A stretch of DNA of 14,572 nt, taken from assembly GCA_030638845.1 (NCBI GenBank), contig DAOWDW010000020.1:1-14572 (forward strand), in the 5' to 3' direction. Within the stretch, counting starts at the first letter, position 1. Each line of letters opens with the position of its first letter. The notes under the pieces are model-generated. The model was given only the letters and a program-made list of their open reading frames with translations, was not told the origin of the DNA and made no database searches. Shown here piece by piece: positions 1 through 7,922 of this stretch. Position numbers and translations under genes: made by a program. Source of the stretch: Candidatus Peregrinibacteria bacterium (GTDB lineage: Bacteria; Patescibacteriota; Gracilibacteria; Peribacterales; Peribacteraceae).

Positions 1-1011
1 ATACAAAGCTATAGTTCTATCGTGAGTATGTGGCTCGAAAACACAAATAAGACGACTCGAAGGATACGAATCTTTCAAGGCAAGTAGTGTAGCCATTATT
101 TCTATTGGATGATGCCCATAATCATCATAAACAGTAACTTTAAAATTATAAGTCCCCTTCTTTTCCAAGCGACGCCAACACCCTGAATATCCCTTTAATG
201 AATCATTAGTAATGCTTTCATCAATATTTAAATGCTTTCCTAGAGCCAAAACAAGTTGTGCATTTTGCTGCATATGAATACCAGGAGTTGAAAGCTCTGG
301 GAAAGGAAATTTATCTGCATCAATGCAATCTATATCTAAATTTTCTGTTAATGATTTACTAACACCATCTGAAAGATGTGAGATTACAATTCCATTTGAA
401 GGAAGTAGTTTTAAAAACTGATTAAATGATTTTTGATAATTTTCTTTATTTCCAAAAAAATCAAAATGATCCCCATCTGCATTTGTCAGAAGAACAATAT
501 CTGGAGAAAAGTTATGAAAAGAATTTCTATATTCACATGCTTCAAGAATAAAAATATCACTTTTGCCCCATCTCCAATTCCTATTATCAAGATCTTTTAA
601 TTTTGTACCCGCTAATATTGTTGGATCTAATCCTGAATCTAGTAATACTTTCGCAGCCATAGCAACAGTCGATGATTTTCCGTGTGTCCCAGCAACAGCA
701 ATAACTTTATAATCTTTTGAAAGATCACCAAGAGCCTGTGCATAAGATTTCTGCTTAATTTTATTTTCTGTTGCATATTTTCTCTCGTAAGAATCTTTTG
801 GGATTGCTTCAGAATATACAAATAAATCACAATCCTTTGGAATTTTAGACCCATCTTGGCTCAAATAAATATGAATACCCTGACTACGCAAATCATCAAG
901 AATTTCACTATCTACAGTATCACTACCCGAAACAGTATGCCCCTTTGCATTCTGCAACGCAGCATATGCACTCACGCCTATTCCACCAATGCCAGAACAG
1001 AAGATATTCAT
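1..1011 (-). CDS. murC: UDP-N-acetylmuramate--L-alanine ligase (MurC), 3' part cut off by window start
   Basis: This is the first 337 codons of a Mur ligase, read in the unbroken frame from ATG (1011-1009) to the window edge; MurC is usually about 450-490 aa. The enzyme joins L-alanine to UDP-MurNAc with ATP in the cytoplasm, the first step of peptide-stem synthesis. Visible motifs are a glycine-rich UDP-binding start (GIGGIG, residues 7-12), the ATP P-loop GTHGKSS (108-114), EACEYRNSF (157-165), GDHFDFF (180-186), and DDYGHHPIEI (296-305), the counterpart of the MurC DYAHHPTEI motif. FEPHTHDRT follows at about 325-333. The C-terminal domain is incomplete. No Shine-Dalgarno precedes the ATG. 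The gene is divergent from the FtsB-like gene. Mpl, a related ligase, is the main alternative, but the motif set fits MurC better. Confidence 0.93.
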   Translation of the reverse strand, partial: MNIFCSGIGGIGVSAYAALQNAKGHTVSGSDTVDSEILDDLRSQGIHIYLSQDGSKIPKDCDLFVYSEAIPKDSYERKYATENKIKQKSYAQALGDLSKDYKVIAVAGTHGKSSTVAMAAKVLLDSGLDPTILAGTKLKDLDNRNWRWGKSDIFILEACEYRNSFHNFSPDIVLLTNADGDHFDFFGNKENYQKSFNQFLKLLPSNGIVISHLSDGVSKSLTENLDIDCIDADKFPFPELSTPGIHMQQNAQLVLALGKHLNIDESITNDSLKGYSGCWRRLEKKGTYNFKVTVYDDYGHHPIEIMATLLALKDSYPSSRLICVFEPHTHDRTIALY

Positions 1012-1044
1012 TATTTTAATACGTTAAATGAGATTTCAGTCTAA

Positions 1045-1150
1045 AGTGCATAGTGAATAATGAAAAGTGAATAGTTAATAATAAAATACAATACAATTCT
1101 ACAAATTCTTCAATCATTATTCATTCTTAATTATTAATTATTCATTTCTT
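1045..1150. repeat. Heptad-periodic intergenic repeat with inverted arms
   Basis: Between murC and the FtsB-like gene the sequence has a 7-base rhythm. From 1045 the units are AGTGCAT, AGTGAAT, AATGAAA, AGTGAAT, AGTTAAT, AATAAAA. The segment 1115-1150 is a degenerate reverse complement (ATTATTC, ATTCTTA, ATTATTA, ATTATTC). Bases 1065-1083 can pair with 1129-1147 at 16 of 19 positions, and wobble pairs can help further. The flanking genes diverge, so this is unlikely to be a terminator. It looks like a short-sequence repeat element. Confidence 0.6.
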
Positions 1151-1161
1151 TAAGGCTTCAA

Positions 1162-1170
1162 TGATATACT
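1162..1170 (+). promoter_or_regulatory. Extended -10 promoter of the FtsB-like gene
   Basis: TGATATACT is an extended -10 box (TGn plus TATACT at 1165-1170). No good -35 is visible. The GTG start at 1178 lies 7 bases after the box, where transcription would be expected to begin, so the mRNA is predicted to be leaderless. Confidence 0.6.
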
Positions 1171-1177
1171 CTAGCCC

Positions 1178-1621
1178 GTGTCCTATAACTCCTTCGAACC
1201 ACTCTCACGGCAATTAACAATAATAATTGGACTTGCAGTAGTTGGATTTATGGCATTTGGACTAGCACTTTCGTTTTATAGAAATGTACTTTTTGAAGAA
1301 ACACTAGAAAATATAGGTGTACAAAATGATGAATTATCTGAAAAAATTACTCAAGGTTACAGAAATTTAGAATATTTCAAATCTGTCCAATACAAAGATA
1401 AATACGCAAAAGAAAATTTGAATTTATTAAGCCCAGGAGAAAAAGTACTTATTATTACAGAGGAAAAAAAGAAAATTCTAAATGATAACGAAGAAGAAAC
1501 ATTAAGTGACCAGCAAAGAGCAATGTATTATGAACTACTAAGACAAATGCCAATAATAGAGCATTGGAGGCTTTATTTATTCCATAAAGAAAAAATAGAG
1601 GCACTTCAAAAAGCAATATAA
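1178..1621 (+). CDS. FtsB/DivIC-like septum formation initiator
   Basis: A 147-aa bitopic protein: short cytoplasmic N-terminus, one membrane helix (about residues 13-33), then a charged coiled-coil-like stretch (about 35-75). The segment YKDKYAKENLNLLSPGEKVLII (about 72-93) is the recognisable core of FtsB/DivIC proteins, which bridge FtsL and FtsQ (DivIB) in the divisome. It is longer than typical FtsB (about 100 aa) because of a hydrophilic C-terminal extension after about residue 95. The start is GTG, chosen because an extended -10 box ends 7 bases upstream and no Shine-Dalgarno or closer ATG exists. It is divergent from murC and converges on the initiator tRNA, leaving 2 bases between its stop and the tRNA 3' end. 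Family call is good; the choice between FtsB and DivIC is not resolved. Confidence 0.78.
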   Translation: MSYNSFEPLSRQLTIIIGLAVVGFMAFGLALSFYRNVLFEETLENIGVQNDELSEKITQGYRNLEYFKSVQYKDKYAKENLNLLSPGEKVLIITEEKKKILNDNEEETLSDQQRAMYYELLRQMPIIEHWRLYLFHKEKIEALQKAI

Positions 1622-1623
1622 AT

Positions 1624-1700
<77 letters not shown>

Positions 1701-1715
1701 TCAATCACGCAGTGT

Positions 1716-1743
1716 ATTGTACATACACAATAAAAATGATCAA
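1716..1743 (-). promoter_or_regulatory. Promoter of tRNA-fMet
   Basis: On the minus strand TTGATC (1743-1738), a 16-base spacer and TACAAT (1721-1716) form a sigma-70-type promoter. The predicted start, near 1709, leaves a leader of about 9 bases before the tRNA 5' end. The same TTGATY-16-TACAAT layout occurs before rpmA. Confidence 0.55.
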
Positions 1744-1779
1744 CGAGAATACAAAGGAAAAATTAATATAAGCAGAGTT

Positions 1780-1850
1780 GCAAACGTGCATGGAGGAGGA
1801 GCTAATTTAATTTGATCGATGACGCAAGTAGATGACGAGTAACCCTGAGC
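1780..1850 (+). repeat. Two-block intergenic repeat, copy 1
   Basis: Block 1 begins GCAAACGTGC and contains TGGAGGAGGAGC. Block 2 is GCAAGTAGATGACGAG (1824-1839). Both recur without any indel at 2962-3021, separated by the same 18 poorly conserved bases. The block is followed by ACCCTGAGC, resembling the start of a REP-like CCCTGAGC hairpin whose second arm is missing here. It lies upstream of the rpmA promoter, so it is outside the predicted mRNA. Confidence 0.6.
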
Positions 1851-1885
1851 AAAATATAAAAATCACAAAAAACCCTATAATCATG

Positions 1886-1913
1886 TTGATTCCTACTGTT
1901 TTTTCCGTACAAT
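1886..1913 (+). promoter_or_regulatory. Promoter of rpmA
   Basis: TTGATT (1886-1891), a 16-base spacer and TACAAT (1908-1913) precede the rpmA ATG at 1924. The predicted transcription start is about 4 bases before the ATG, so there is no room for a Shine-Dalgarno. Confidence 0.55.
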
Positions 1914-1923
1914 TCTTGCACTT

Positions 1924-2205
1924 ATGGCACATAAGAAAGCAGGAGGCTCCACCAGTAACGGCAGAGATAGTATTGCAAAACGCAGAGGCGTAAAACGATT
2001 TGGTGGGCAAAAAGTGACCTCAGGAGAGATTTTGGTGCGCCAAAAAGGCTTTTGGTATCGCCCAGGAAATAATGTACATCTTGGTAAAGACTGGACAATT
2101 CATGCAGATACAGATGGTACAGTTAAATTTTCTCAAAAAAGACTTACAAAATTCAATGGAAGAAAGGAACGATGCACAATGATTCATGTAGAACCAGTAG
2201 CATAA
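1924..2205 (+). CDS. rpmA: 50S ribosomal protein L27
   Basis: A 93-aa protein starting [16 protein letters not shown], the invariant L27 N-terminus, followed by [19 protein letters not shown] and [18 protein letters not shown], the conserved beta-barrel core. L27 binds 23S rRNA, and its N-terminal tail reaches toward the peptidyl transferase centre. The protein starts directly at the mature MAHKKAGG sequence, with no cleavable Firmicutes-type pre-peptide. Its length is close to the usual 85-95 aa. It stands without rplU (L21), its frequent operon partner, between tRNA-fMet and a hypothetical gene. It has its own promoter, and the short predicted 5' leader implies initiation without Shine-Dalgarno pairing. 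Confidence 0.97.
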   Translation: MAHKKAGGSTSNGRDSIAKRRGVKRFGGQKVTSGEILVRQKGFWYRPGNNVHLGKDWTIHADTDGTVKFSQKRLTKFNGRKERCTMIHVEPVA

Positions 2206-2230
2206 ATCATTTAAAATATAATTACTTCAC

Positions 2231-2239
2231 TGATACACT
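2231..2239 (+). promoter_or_regulatory. Extended -10 promoter of the 228-aa gene
   Basis: TGATACACT is an extended -10 box (TACACT at 2234-2239). The ATG at 2246 lies 6 bases downstream, at the predicted transcription start. Its form matches the boxes before the FtsB-like gene, csaB, the 138-aa gene and the 570-aa gene. Confidence 0.5.
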
Positions 2240-2245
2240 TAATAT

Positions 2246-2932
2246 ATGTCTGAACTTGGAGGTATAGAAGGCTTTTCACCCGAAGATGGTATTTCTGGTG
2301 TTCCAGAAGAATTAAGCGAAGAAGCCAGGCAACGTTTTGCCGCATCTGCATCTGCAATTCAACAATTACGCAAAGAAGAAAGAAAAAGCAAAAAACGTGA
2401 CAGCCAAGTCGCTCAGGTAATTATTCAGTTTTTAAGTAATCATTCATACGCACATCTATTTGTATTAATATCAAAACTTGTAGCAAGAAACTGCCCAAGT
2501 ATTTTTATACTCTCAATTATTTCACTCGTTCATGAAGAATCTAAAAATGAAGTTGAAATATATCTTCAAGAATCTGTGCCTGAAGAAATTAAAGATTTCA
2601 AAGGAAGTAGTCAAAGTTTAATGAAAACAAAAGAACTAGATACTGAGACAAATAATCAAATTATTAATTGGGTAACAAGAATGCAAATAATACTGTCACT
2701 AGAACCTGAAAATATTCTTACAAGACTTATGATAGACGAAAAAAATATAGATGGGACTGTGCTTCAACTTACAACATTTGTAATACAGGACTTCTTTATT
2801 AAAAGTAAAAAAACACTCCCATTTGAAAAGGTACAACCACTTACTGCAAACATACTTCAGTCTGTTTTCGAGCCATTTATGAGTACAGCTAGAAAACACA
2901 TGTTGGAGGAAAAGAAAGTTAATGAGGAATAA
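2246..2932 (+). CDS. Hypothetical protein, helical, 228 aa
   Basis: I do not recognise a family. The protein opens with an acidic, Gly/Pro-containing segment (residues 1-25), then an Ala/Gln/Lys-rich helix (about 25-57) with a basic run KEERKSKKRD. A mostly alpha-helical remainder follows, with an amphipathic hydrophobic stretch at about 66-95 (HLFVLISKLVARNC, IFILSIISLVHEE). The C-terminus is charged (ARKHMLEEKKVNEE). There is no signal peptide or clear membrane helix, so it is probably cytoplasmic or peripheral. The ATG at 2246 is fixed by the extended -10 box 6 bases upstream. It lies 40 bases after rpmA but appears to have its own promoter, and converges on lepA. Codon use is like its neighbours. 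It is an intact gene of unknown function. Confidence 0.8.
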   Translation: MSELGGIEGFSPEDGISGVPEELSEEARQRFAASASAIQQLRKEERKSKKRDSQVAQVIIQFLSNHSYAHLFVLISKLVARNCPSIFILSIISLVHEESKNEVEIYLQESVPEEIKDFKGSSQSLMKTKELDTETNNQIINWVTRMQIILSLEPENILTRLMIDEKNIDGTVLQLTTFVIQDFFIKSKKTLPFEKVQPLTANILQSVFEPFMSTARKHMLEEKKVNEE

Positions 2933-2961
2933 ATTGCTCTAAGATTTGAAATACGTAAGTC

Positions 2962-3108
2962 GCAAACGTGCTTGGAGGAGGAGCCAACCATTATATAATC
3001 ATAATGCGAGCAGATGGCGAGCGATGACTGAGTATAGCGAAAGAGTCGACTCGTCTCTGCGAGCGAATGTAAGTTAATAATATGACGCGACGACGGAATC
3101 ACGTTTGC
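2962..3108 (+). repeat. Two-block intergenic repeat, copy 2, bounded by 9-bp inverted repeats
   Basis: 2962-3021 matches copy 1 at 1780-1839 in two blocks without indels. Here the element continues into nested complementary segments: GCAGA 3010-3014 with TCTGC 3056-3060, CGAG 3018-3021 with CTCG 3050-3053, and GACT 3026-3029 with AGTC 3044-3047. The outer ends are a perfect inverted pair, GCAAACGTG (2962-2970) and CACGTTTGC (3100-3108), directly followed by T-rich sequence. It fills the gap between the convergent 228-aa gene and lepA. It could be a mobile or REP-like element, or a structured RNA. Confidence 0.55.
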
Positions 3109-3150
3109 TTGATTTTTTTGGTTCGTTTTTTTATCAAGAAAAAAATGAAC

Positions 3151-3174
3151 ATAAAAAGAATGAATCTTATTCTT
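3151..3174 (-). terminator. Possible weak terminator of lepA
   Basis: On the minus strand, just after the lepA stop, AAGAAT and ATTCTT form a 6-bp stem with a 7-base loop (3174-3156), followed by a short T tract and then a longer one near 3140. The stem is AT-only apart from one G-C pair, so the call is weak. Confidence 0.3.
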
Positions 3175-3180
3175 AATACT

Positions 3181-5007
3181 CTAACGCTTAAGAACAGACA
3201 GAAACGCTTCTTGAGTCAAGGTTACCTTTCCCATATTCTTAAGACGCTTCTTCCCTTTTTTCTGTTTTTCAAGTTGCTTTCGCTTACGCGAAACATCTCC
3301 ACCATATAACCCTGCTGTAACATCTTTTCTAAAAGCCGATAGTGTTTCTCTTGCAACAACTTTCTGCCCAATAGCAGCTTGAATAGGAATTTGATACTGT
3401 GCACGTGGGATTACTTCTTTCAATTTTTTACAAATAATTGCACCAACTGAGTGGGCTTCTATTCTATGAACAATGGTACTTAAAGCTTCAGCTGGTTCTC
3501 CTAGAAGTAAAATTTGAAGCTTAACTAAATCCCCTGCTTTGTATCCTATAGAATCATAACTCATAGAAGCATAACCCGCAGTTGATGATTTTAATGTATC
3601 AAAGAAATCCATAACTATACTCTGCAAAGGTATTTCGAAATGCATAAGAACTCTATCCGCATCTAAATACTCCATAGAAGATTGAACACCACGACGATCT
3701 TGAACCAATTTCATAACCGCTCCAACATCTTCATTTCTACATAAAATTTCCATTTTCACCCACGGCTCCCTTACCTCTACAATATTTGTAGGATTTGGAA
3801 AATCTGCAGGATTACTAATTAAAGCTGTATCTGGCTCATCTTCTTTTAATAAACTTGTTCGCACAACATCACCAATGCTCTTCGCAATTACTTTTACTTC
3901 ATAAAGCACACTTGGTGCAGTAATTATTAGATTGCAGTCGTATTCACGCTCTAGTCTCTCTTGAACAATATCCATATGAAGAAGACCCAAAAAACCAGTT
4001 CTAAACCCATTTCCTAGTGCCGCATTTCTTTCTGGCTCTACATTTAAAGCTGCATCATTCATAGCAAGCTTTTTAAGTGCTTCACGTAACTGTGGATAGT
4101 CATCTGCTTCTGATGGATAAAGCCCTGCAAAAACCATTGGCTGAAGCACCTTGTATCCTGGTAATGGATTTGCATCCTCCTTGGAGGAAATAGTATCTCC
4201 TGTACTTACATCCAATACATCCTTCCCTCCAGTAACAATGTAGCCAATTTCTCCTTCGGAAAGTGAAGAATCCGACACATACTTTGGAGAAAAGTGTCCC
4301 AAATCTATAACCTCAAAAGACTTCTTTGTTTTTAAACAATATATTTTATCTCCTTTCTTTAATTCTCCATCCATCATACGAACATATGCAACTGCCCCTC
4401 TATACTGGTCCATAACCGCATCAAATATAAGTGCACGAGAACATTTTACATTCTGCTTTTTACATTCTGCATTTAACGGTTTTGGAACTCTATTTATGAC
4501 TGAACGCAAAAGCTCATCTACCCCACTCCCGTCCTTTGCTGATATTCTCAATATATCTTCCTTTTTACACCCAAGTAATTTTACAACCTCTTCACTAACA
4601 CGCTCAGGATCTGCAGCGGGAAGATCTATTTTATTAAGAACAGGAATAACCTTTAAATTATGCTCCATAGCCATATATAAAACTGCAATAGTCTGTGCCT
4701 GAATACCTTGAGACGAATCCACTAATAATATCGCACCCTCACAAGCCGCCAAACTTCTACTAACTTCGTAACGAAAATCTGTATGACCTGGAGTATCTAT
4801 TAAATTTAATTGGACTCCCTCAAAGTTCATTCTAACTGGCTGAAGTTTGATAGTAATTCCTCTCTCTCTTTCTAAATCCATAGTATCTAGTAACTGGTGT
4901 TTCATCTCACGCTTTTGCAAGGTTCCAGTTTTTTCAATCATTCTATCTGCAAGAGTGGACTTGCCATGATCTATGTGCGCTATAATGCAAAAGTTTCGTA
5001 TTTCCAT
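3181..5007 (-). CDS. lepA: Elongation factor 4 (LepA), ribosome-associated GTPase
   Basis: Full-length at 608 aa (usual about 600). LepA is a translational GTPase that binds the ribosome and affects initiation and elongation under stress. GTPase motifs are clear: P-loop AHIDHGKST (residues 10-18), switch I region LERERGITIK (45-54), DTPGH (71-75) and NKID (125-128). The LepA-specific C-terminal domain is present, with YGGDVSRKRKQLEKQKKGKKR near residues 569-589 and the ending QEAFLSVLKR. The ATG at 5007 gives the canonical start MEIRNFCIIAHIDHGKST. The stop is TAG. No lepB lies beside it. Two palindromic sites lie 93-141 bases upstream, suggesting possible regulation. No Shine-Dalgarno is visible. 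Confidence 0.98.
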   Translation of the reverse strand: MEIRNFCIIAHIDHGKSTLADRMIEKTGTLQKREMKHQLLDTMDLERERGITIKLQPVRMNFEGVQLNLIDTPGHTDFRYEVSRSLAACEGAILLVDSSQGIQAQTIAVLYMAMEHNLKVIPVLNKIDLPAADPERVSEEVVKLLGCKKEDILRISAKDGSGVDELLRSVINRVPKPLNAECKKQNVKCSRALIFDAVMDQYRGAVAYVRMMDGELKKGDKIYCLKTKKSFEVIDLGHFSPKYVSDSSLSEGEIGYIVTGGKDVLDVSTGDTISSKEDANPLPGYKVLQPMVFAGLYPSEADDYPQLREALKKLAMNDAALNVEPERNAALGNGFRTGFLGLLHMDIVQERLEREYDCNLIITAPSVLYEVKVIAKSIGDVVRTSLLKEDEPDTALISNPADFPNPTNIVEVREPWVKMEILCRNEDVGAVMKLVQDRRGVQSSMEYLDADRVLMHFEIPLQSIVMDFFDTLKSSTAGYASMSYDSIGYKAGDLVKLQILLLGEPAEALSTIVHRIEAHSVGAIICKKLKEVIPRAQYQIPIQAAIGQKVVARETLSAFRKDVTAGLYGGDVSRKRKQLEKQKKGKKRLKNMGKVTLTQEAFLSVLKR

Positions 5008-5099
5008 AGTAAAGCTCTGCGAAGCAAAGCAATCTTACGTGGAAAAGGCCGCTTCTCATAGCGAGAAAAAGAGAAAATCTAAAACCAAACAATCTATTT

Positions 5100-5148
5100 T
5101 GTGTTACATTGTAATACAGAGAATTTATTTGTGTTACATTGTAATACA
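5100..5148. promoter_or_regulatory. Tandem palindromic operator-like sites upstream of lepA
   Basis: TGTGTTACATTGTAATACA occurs identically at 5100-5118 and 5130-5148, exactly 30 bp apart, about three helical turns. Each copy is a dyad centred on T (5109, 5139) with 8 of 9 arm positions symmetric. The second copy overlaps a perfect 17-bp palindrome ACATTGTAATACAATGT (5136-5152). On the minus strand each contains a -10-like TACAAT, so a bound protein could occlude a promoter facing lepA. Confidence 0.6.
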
Positions 5149-5154
5149 ATGTGA

Positions 5155-5207
5155 GATACAAGATATAAAATACAAGATACAAGTTCCTTCTTAGATCTTG
5201 AGTCTAT
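5155..5207. repeat. Heptad repeat (GATACAA)n with partial inverted arm
   Basis: 5155-5182 is four 7-base units: GATACAA, GATATAA, AATACAA, GATACAA. About 5190-5207 (TCTTAGATCTTGAGTCTA) is a degenerate reverse complement of the same register. The units match the repeat at 9116-9150. Confidence 0.55.
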
Positions 5208-5218
5208 CATTATTGCTA

Positions 5219-5248
5219 CATTGATTTCATTGTTTTCATTGATTTCAT
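5219..5248. repeat. Short 9-bp tandem repeat
   Basis: CATTGATTT, CATTGTTTT, CATTGATTT and a partial CATT follow one another in the gap just past the 3' end of the 885-aa gene. It is low complexity with no apparent function. Confidence 0.5.
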
Positions 5249-5251
5249 TAA

Positions 5252-7909
5252 CTAAAGTTCTGGAATATCTGTCAAAACTCCTGCCTGTCGTAATATATTT
5301 AAGAATTCTTCACGCAATAGAAGTAAATCATCATAATCTGTTAGATTATTTTCTTTCTCCAATTGCCTCATCCAACTGTACCGTTGTGCATATTTATCTT
5401 TTTTCTTTCTTTCAAGCCCATCCATATATACCTTAACAAATTCATCCCTCATTACAGTATCTGCAACTATAGGCGATTCACCTAAAATCCCTTTCTTCAA
5501 AGGGAAACGATATGTGAATTCTTTATCATATCTAGCTAGTTTTATTAGCATATCTGCAACACGCTTTCTTAAATTACTATCTGCAGAATCATTTTTAAGA
5601 ACTAAAAGAGCATCTCTCATATATAAAACTTCCTGACGTTTTTCTAATGCATCTTTAAAGTAATCAACATCTTTCTTATCTACTTCTAGCATTCCAGATG
5701 CAAATGGATTTAAGAAATTTCTATATCTTAAAGACTTTCCACTTTTTAGTATTTCATCAAGCAAATCAACTGCCTGCCCTGTCATTTTAGTATCATTTGA
5801 TGGAGTAATACTATAAGCAATACTCACTTCTGCAGTTGTTACGCCTGCTAGTGCTACAAAACCAAAGGTTCTTCCAGATTTAGATACTATTCTAAGTCCC
5901 CTTCCCATTCTAGATGCAATTTTTGGAATTTTTCTGGCTGTAAATACTGCTGTAGTCAAAGCAAATCCACCAGCTGCAATTGCAATCCCAGCAACCATTG
6001 CAATAAGTACAGCTATATTTCTTTGTAATCTAGCAAACTCTTTCATTAATCTAGCCCATTCAATATGAACACCAACAACTTCATGTACTTCCTGTAAAAA
6101 TGTACCGTACTTATTGCTATATTGCTCCCATTCAGTATTTAGTTGATGGAAAAGCGAAGCAGCAACAACTTGTACACCATGTTCTGCAATAAGCTCATCT
6201 AAATAAACATCTGTAATTGGCTCTTTAATCAATTCGCTATTTGGAATCTCTTTAAACTCGAGAGATTTTTCTCCACTTAAATATCTCTCTTGATTATTAA
6301 TTAATTTTTGTGCAGCGTCTAAAGATCCTTGAAGATTTGCAACAGGGTCTTCTGCAATTCTTTCTTTTCCGTCTGGATTTAACCCTCGGAATTTATTTAT
6401 AGCAGTTAATGTGCTTTTTTGTTTTTCACGCATTCTACCTTTATCTTCTTCGGTTAATTCACTCCAATCTAAAGGATTACCTGCTGAATTGCGTGGCCAA
6501 CCCAAAGAATCATAAATTCCTTTCATAATTGTATCTTTGCCAAGACCTTTTAACCTATCTCCTGGAATTAATGCAGTTTCAAAGCTAACAAGAATATCAG
6601 CTAAAAAACCTATATAAAGCCTTCCGTCCTCATTCCACATTTTTTCTAGTTCTTCTTTAGCTCCAATATTAAGAACTTTTTCATCCACAAAATCTATATG
6701 ATCAGAAAGTTGAGAAACTGATTTTAATTGCTCTTGCTGTAAAAACACTGCAGATGCTTCTATTTGCCTATCACTAAGTGGCAAATCCATAAATCTACCA
6801 AACGTTGTTTTAGAAGTCTCATAAGCTTGGTCAAAATGATGTCGAATGGTTGCAAGTCGAGAACGATGAAGCTCATATAGCCCAACTTCTTTATTTATTT
6901 CAGATAATAATGTTAGCAATTCAGCATTTCGCTTCTGCAAATCAATAATTTTCTGACGTGCAGATTTTGTTGCCTGAGAAAGCATAACCCTGTTTATTTG
7001 AAATTTTTGGAATTCTTTTTCTCCTAATATCTTCTCTGCCTCACCCTCTGGGACTTCCTCTGTGGAACTAACTCTTTCTTCTCTGTCTTTATTGTATTCA
7101 ATAATTATTTTTTCTTCAGCTTCTTCTATAGATGTTTTAATATTCGACATTCTTTCCGTAGATTCTTTATTTTGTAATAACCGAATATCTTCATAACCCT
7201 TTGTGTACCTTTCCTCAATTGCATCAATAGTAGCTACGTAAGGTAAAGGCAAATCTTTTTTACCTCCAACATCTTCCGAAGCAAGAATAGTAACAATATC
7301 CTTTTCAGCCTGTAAGAATTTGGCCTTAATTCTTTCTCGTTCCTTCTGATTTCCAGCAGAATCAATGTAGTCATACGCTAAAGAGATTCTCTGCCCAGCA
7401 AAGTCCATAACAGATGAAAACTGATCTGCAATGGCTTCCTGCTGTTTAATACTAGGATTTAACCTATAAACAGATTGTCCTTCACGGTATTTTCGAACAA
7501 GTGAAACGTATCTCTGAAAAGATAAAATTGCAAGCTCCATCATAGAAACCTCAGCTTGAGAACCCACAACCAAACGTCTTTCCAATGAGTTTAATGCAAC
7601 ATTATCACCAGATACCTCAAATCCTTTAGATTCTAATATACCCAATACCCGAAGACGAGACTGATCTATATTCGCCATAAATATGTCCGCAAGTCTCAAT
7701 CTATTACTACCAACTCTTTCATTTTCAGGCAATTGTACCTTTCTCATTGTTTCTTCTATTCTTTTATTGGCTTTTTTCTCATTCCATTCTTCAGAATCAA
7801 AATCGAATGGCAAATCATCAAATCCCAGAACAGTTTCTGCCCTTTTTAACAAATCATCTATTCGTTTTCTTGGAGACTCCGCCGTAGAGAGAGTTTCTAA
7901 TTGTCCCAT
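5252..7909 (-). CDS. Large hypothetical helical membrane-associated protein, 885 aa
   Basis: I do not recognise a family. Residues 1-625 are highly charged and predicted mostly helical, with coiled-coil-like stretches around 185-205, 230-345 (Glu/Lys-rich) and 400-425. Two hydrophobic segments follow at about 632-656 (IAVLIAMVAGIAIAAGGFAL) and 681-699 (TFGFVALAGVTTAEVSIAYS), joined by a basic loop (KIPKIASRMGRGLR). They could form a membrane hairpin. Residues 705-885 are hydrophilic, with KRQE, RKRV and ERKKKDKY clusters. There is no N-terminal signal peptide, so the long N-terminal part is probably cytoplasmic. It is the last gene of a three-gene operon, 13 bases after the 245-aa gene, and its stop is TAG. 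A structural or scaffold role is possible, but nothing in the sequence assigns a function. Confidence 0.85.
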   Translation of the reverse strand: MGQLETLSTAESPRKRIDDLLKRAETVLGFDDLPFDFDSEEWNEKKANKRIEETMRKVQLPENERVGSNRLRLADIFMANIDQSRLRVLGILESKGFEVSGDNVALNSLERRLVVGSQAEVSMMELAILSFQRYVSLVRKYREGQSVYRLNPSIKQQEAIADQFSSVMDFAGQRISLAYDYIDSAGNQKERERIKAKFLQAEKDIVTILASEDVGGKKDLPLPYVATIDAIEERYTKGYEDIRLLQNKESTERMSNIKTSIEEAEEKIIIEYNKDREERVSSTEEVPEGEAEKILGEKEFQKFQINRVMLSQATKSARQKIIDLQKRNAELLTLLSEINKEVGLYELHRSRLATIRHHFDQAYETSKTTFGRFMDLPLSDRQIEASAVFLQQEQLKSVSQLSDHIDFVDEKVLNIGAKEELEKMWNEDGRLYIGFLADILVSFETALIPGDRLKGLGKDTIMKGIYDSLGWPRNSAGNPLDWSELTEEDKGRMREKQKSTLTAINKFRGLNPDGKERIAEDPVANLQGSLDAAQKLINNQERYLSGEKSLEFKEIPNSELIKEPITDVYLDELIAEHGVQVVAASLFHQLNTEWEQYSNKYGTFLQEVHEVVGVHIEWARLMKEFARLQRNIAVLIAMVAGIAIAAGGFALTTAVFTARKIPKIASRMGRGLRIVSKSGRTFGFVALAGVTTAEVSIAYSITPSNDTKMTGQAVDLLDEILKSGKSLRYRNFLNPFASGMLEVDKKDVDYFKDALEKRQEVLYMRDALLVLKNDSADSNLRKRVADMLIKLARYDKEFTYRFPLKKGILGESPIVADTVMRDEFVKVYMDGLERKKKDKYAQRYSWMRQLEKENNLTDYDDLLLLREEFLNILRQAGVLTDIPEL

Positions 7910-7922
7910 TATTTATTTATAT

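Noticed and set aside
639..854. 71-aa minus-strand frame inside murC
   Set aside because: It is an out-of-frame shadow; the murC frame is continuous from 1011 to 1 with all motifs in order.
1780..1850. The repeat as a riboswitch or L27 leader controlling rpmA
   Set aside because: It lies upstream of the rpmA promoter, and its second copy is not in front of any gene.
2857..3102. 81-aa minus-strand frame across the intergenic repeat
   Set aside because: It overlaps the 3' end of the 228-aa gene and the repeat element, with no promoter or recognisable sequence.
5098..5148. Two direct repeats with a short spacer as a mini CRISPR array
   Set aside because: Only two copies, 9-11 bp between them, dyad-symmetric units and no cas genes; operator sites explain it better.
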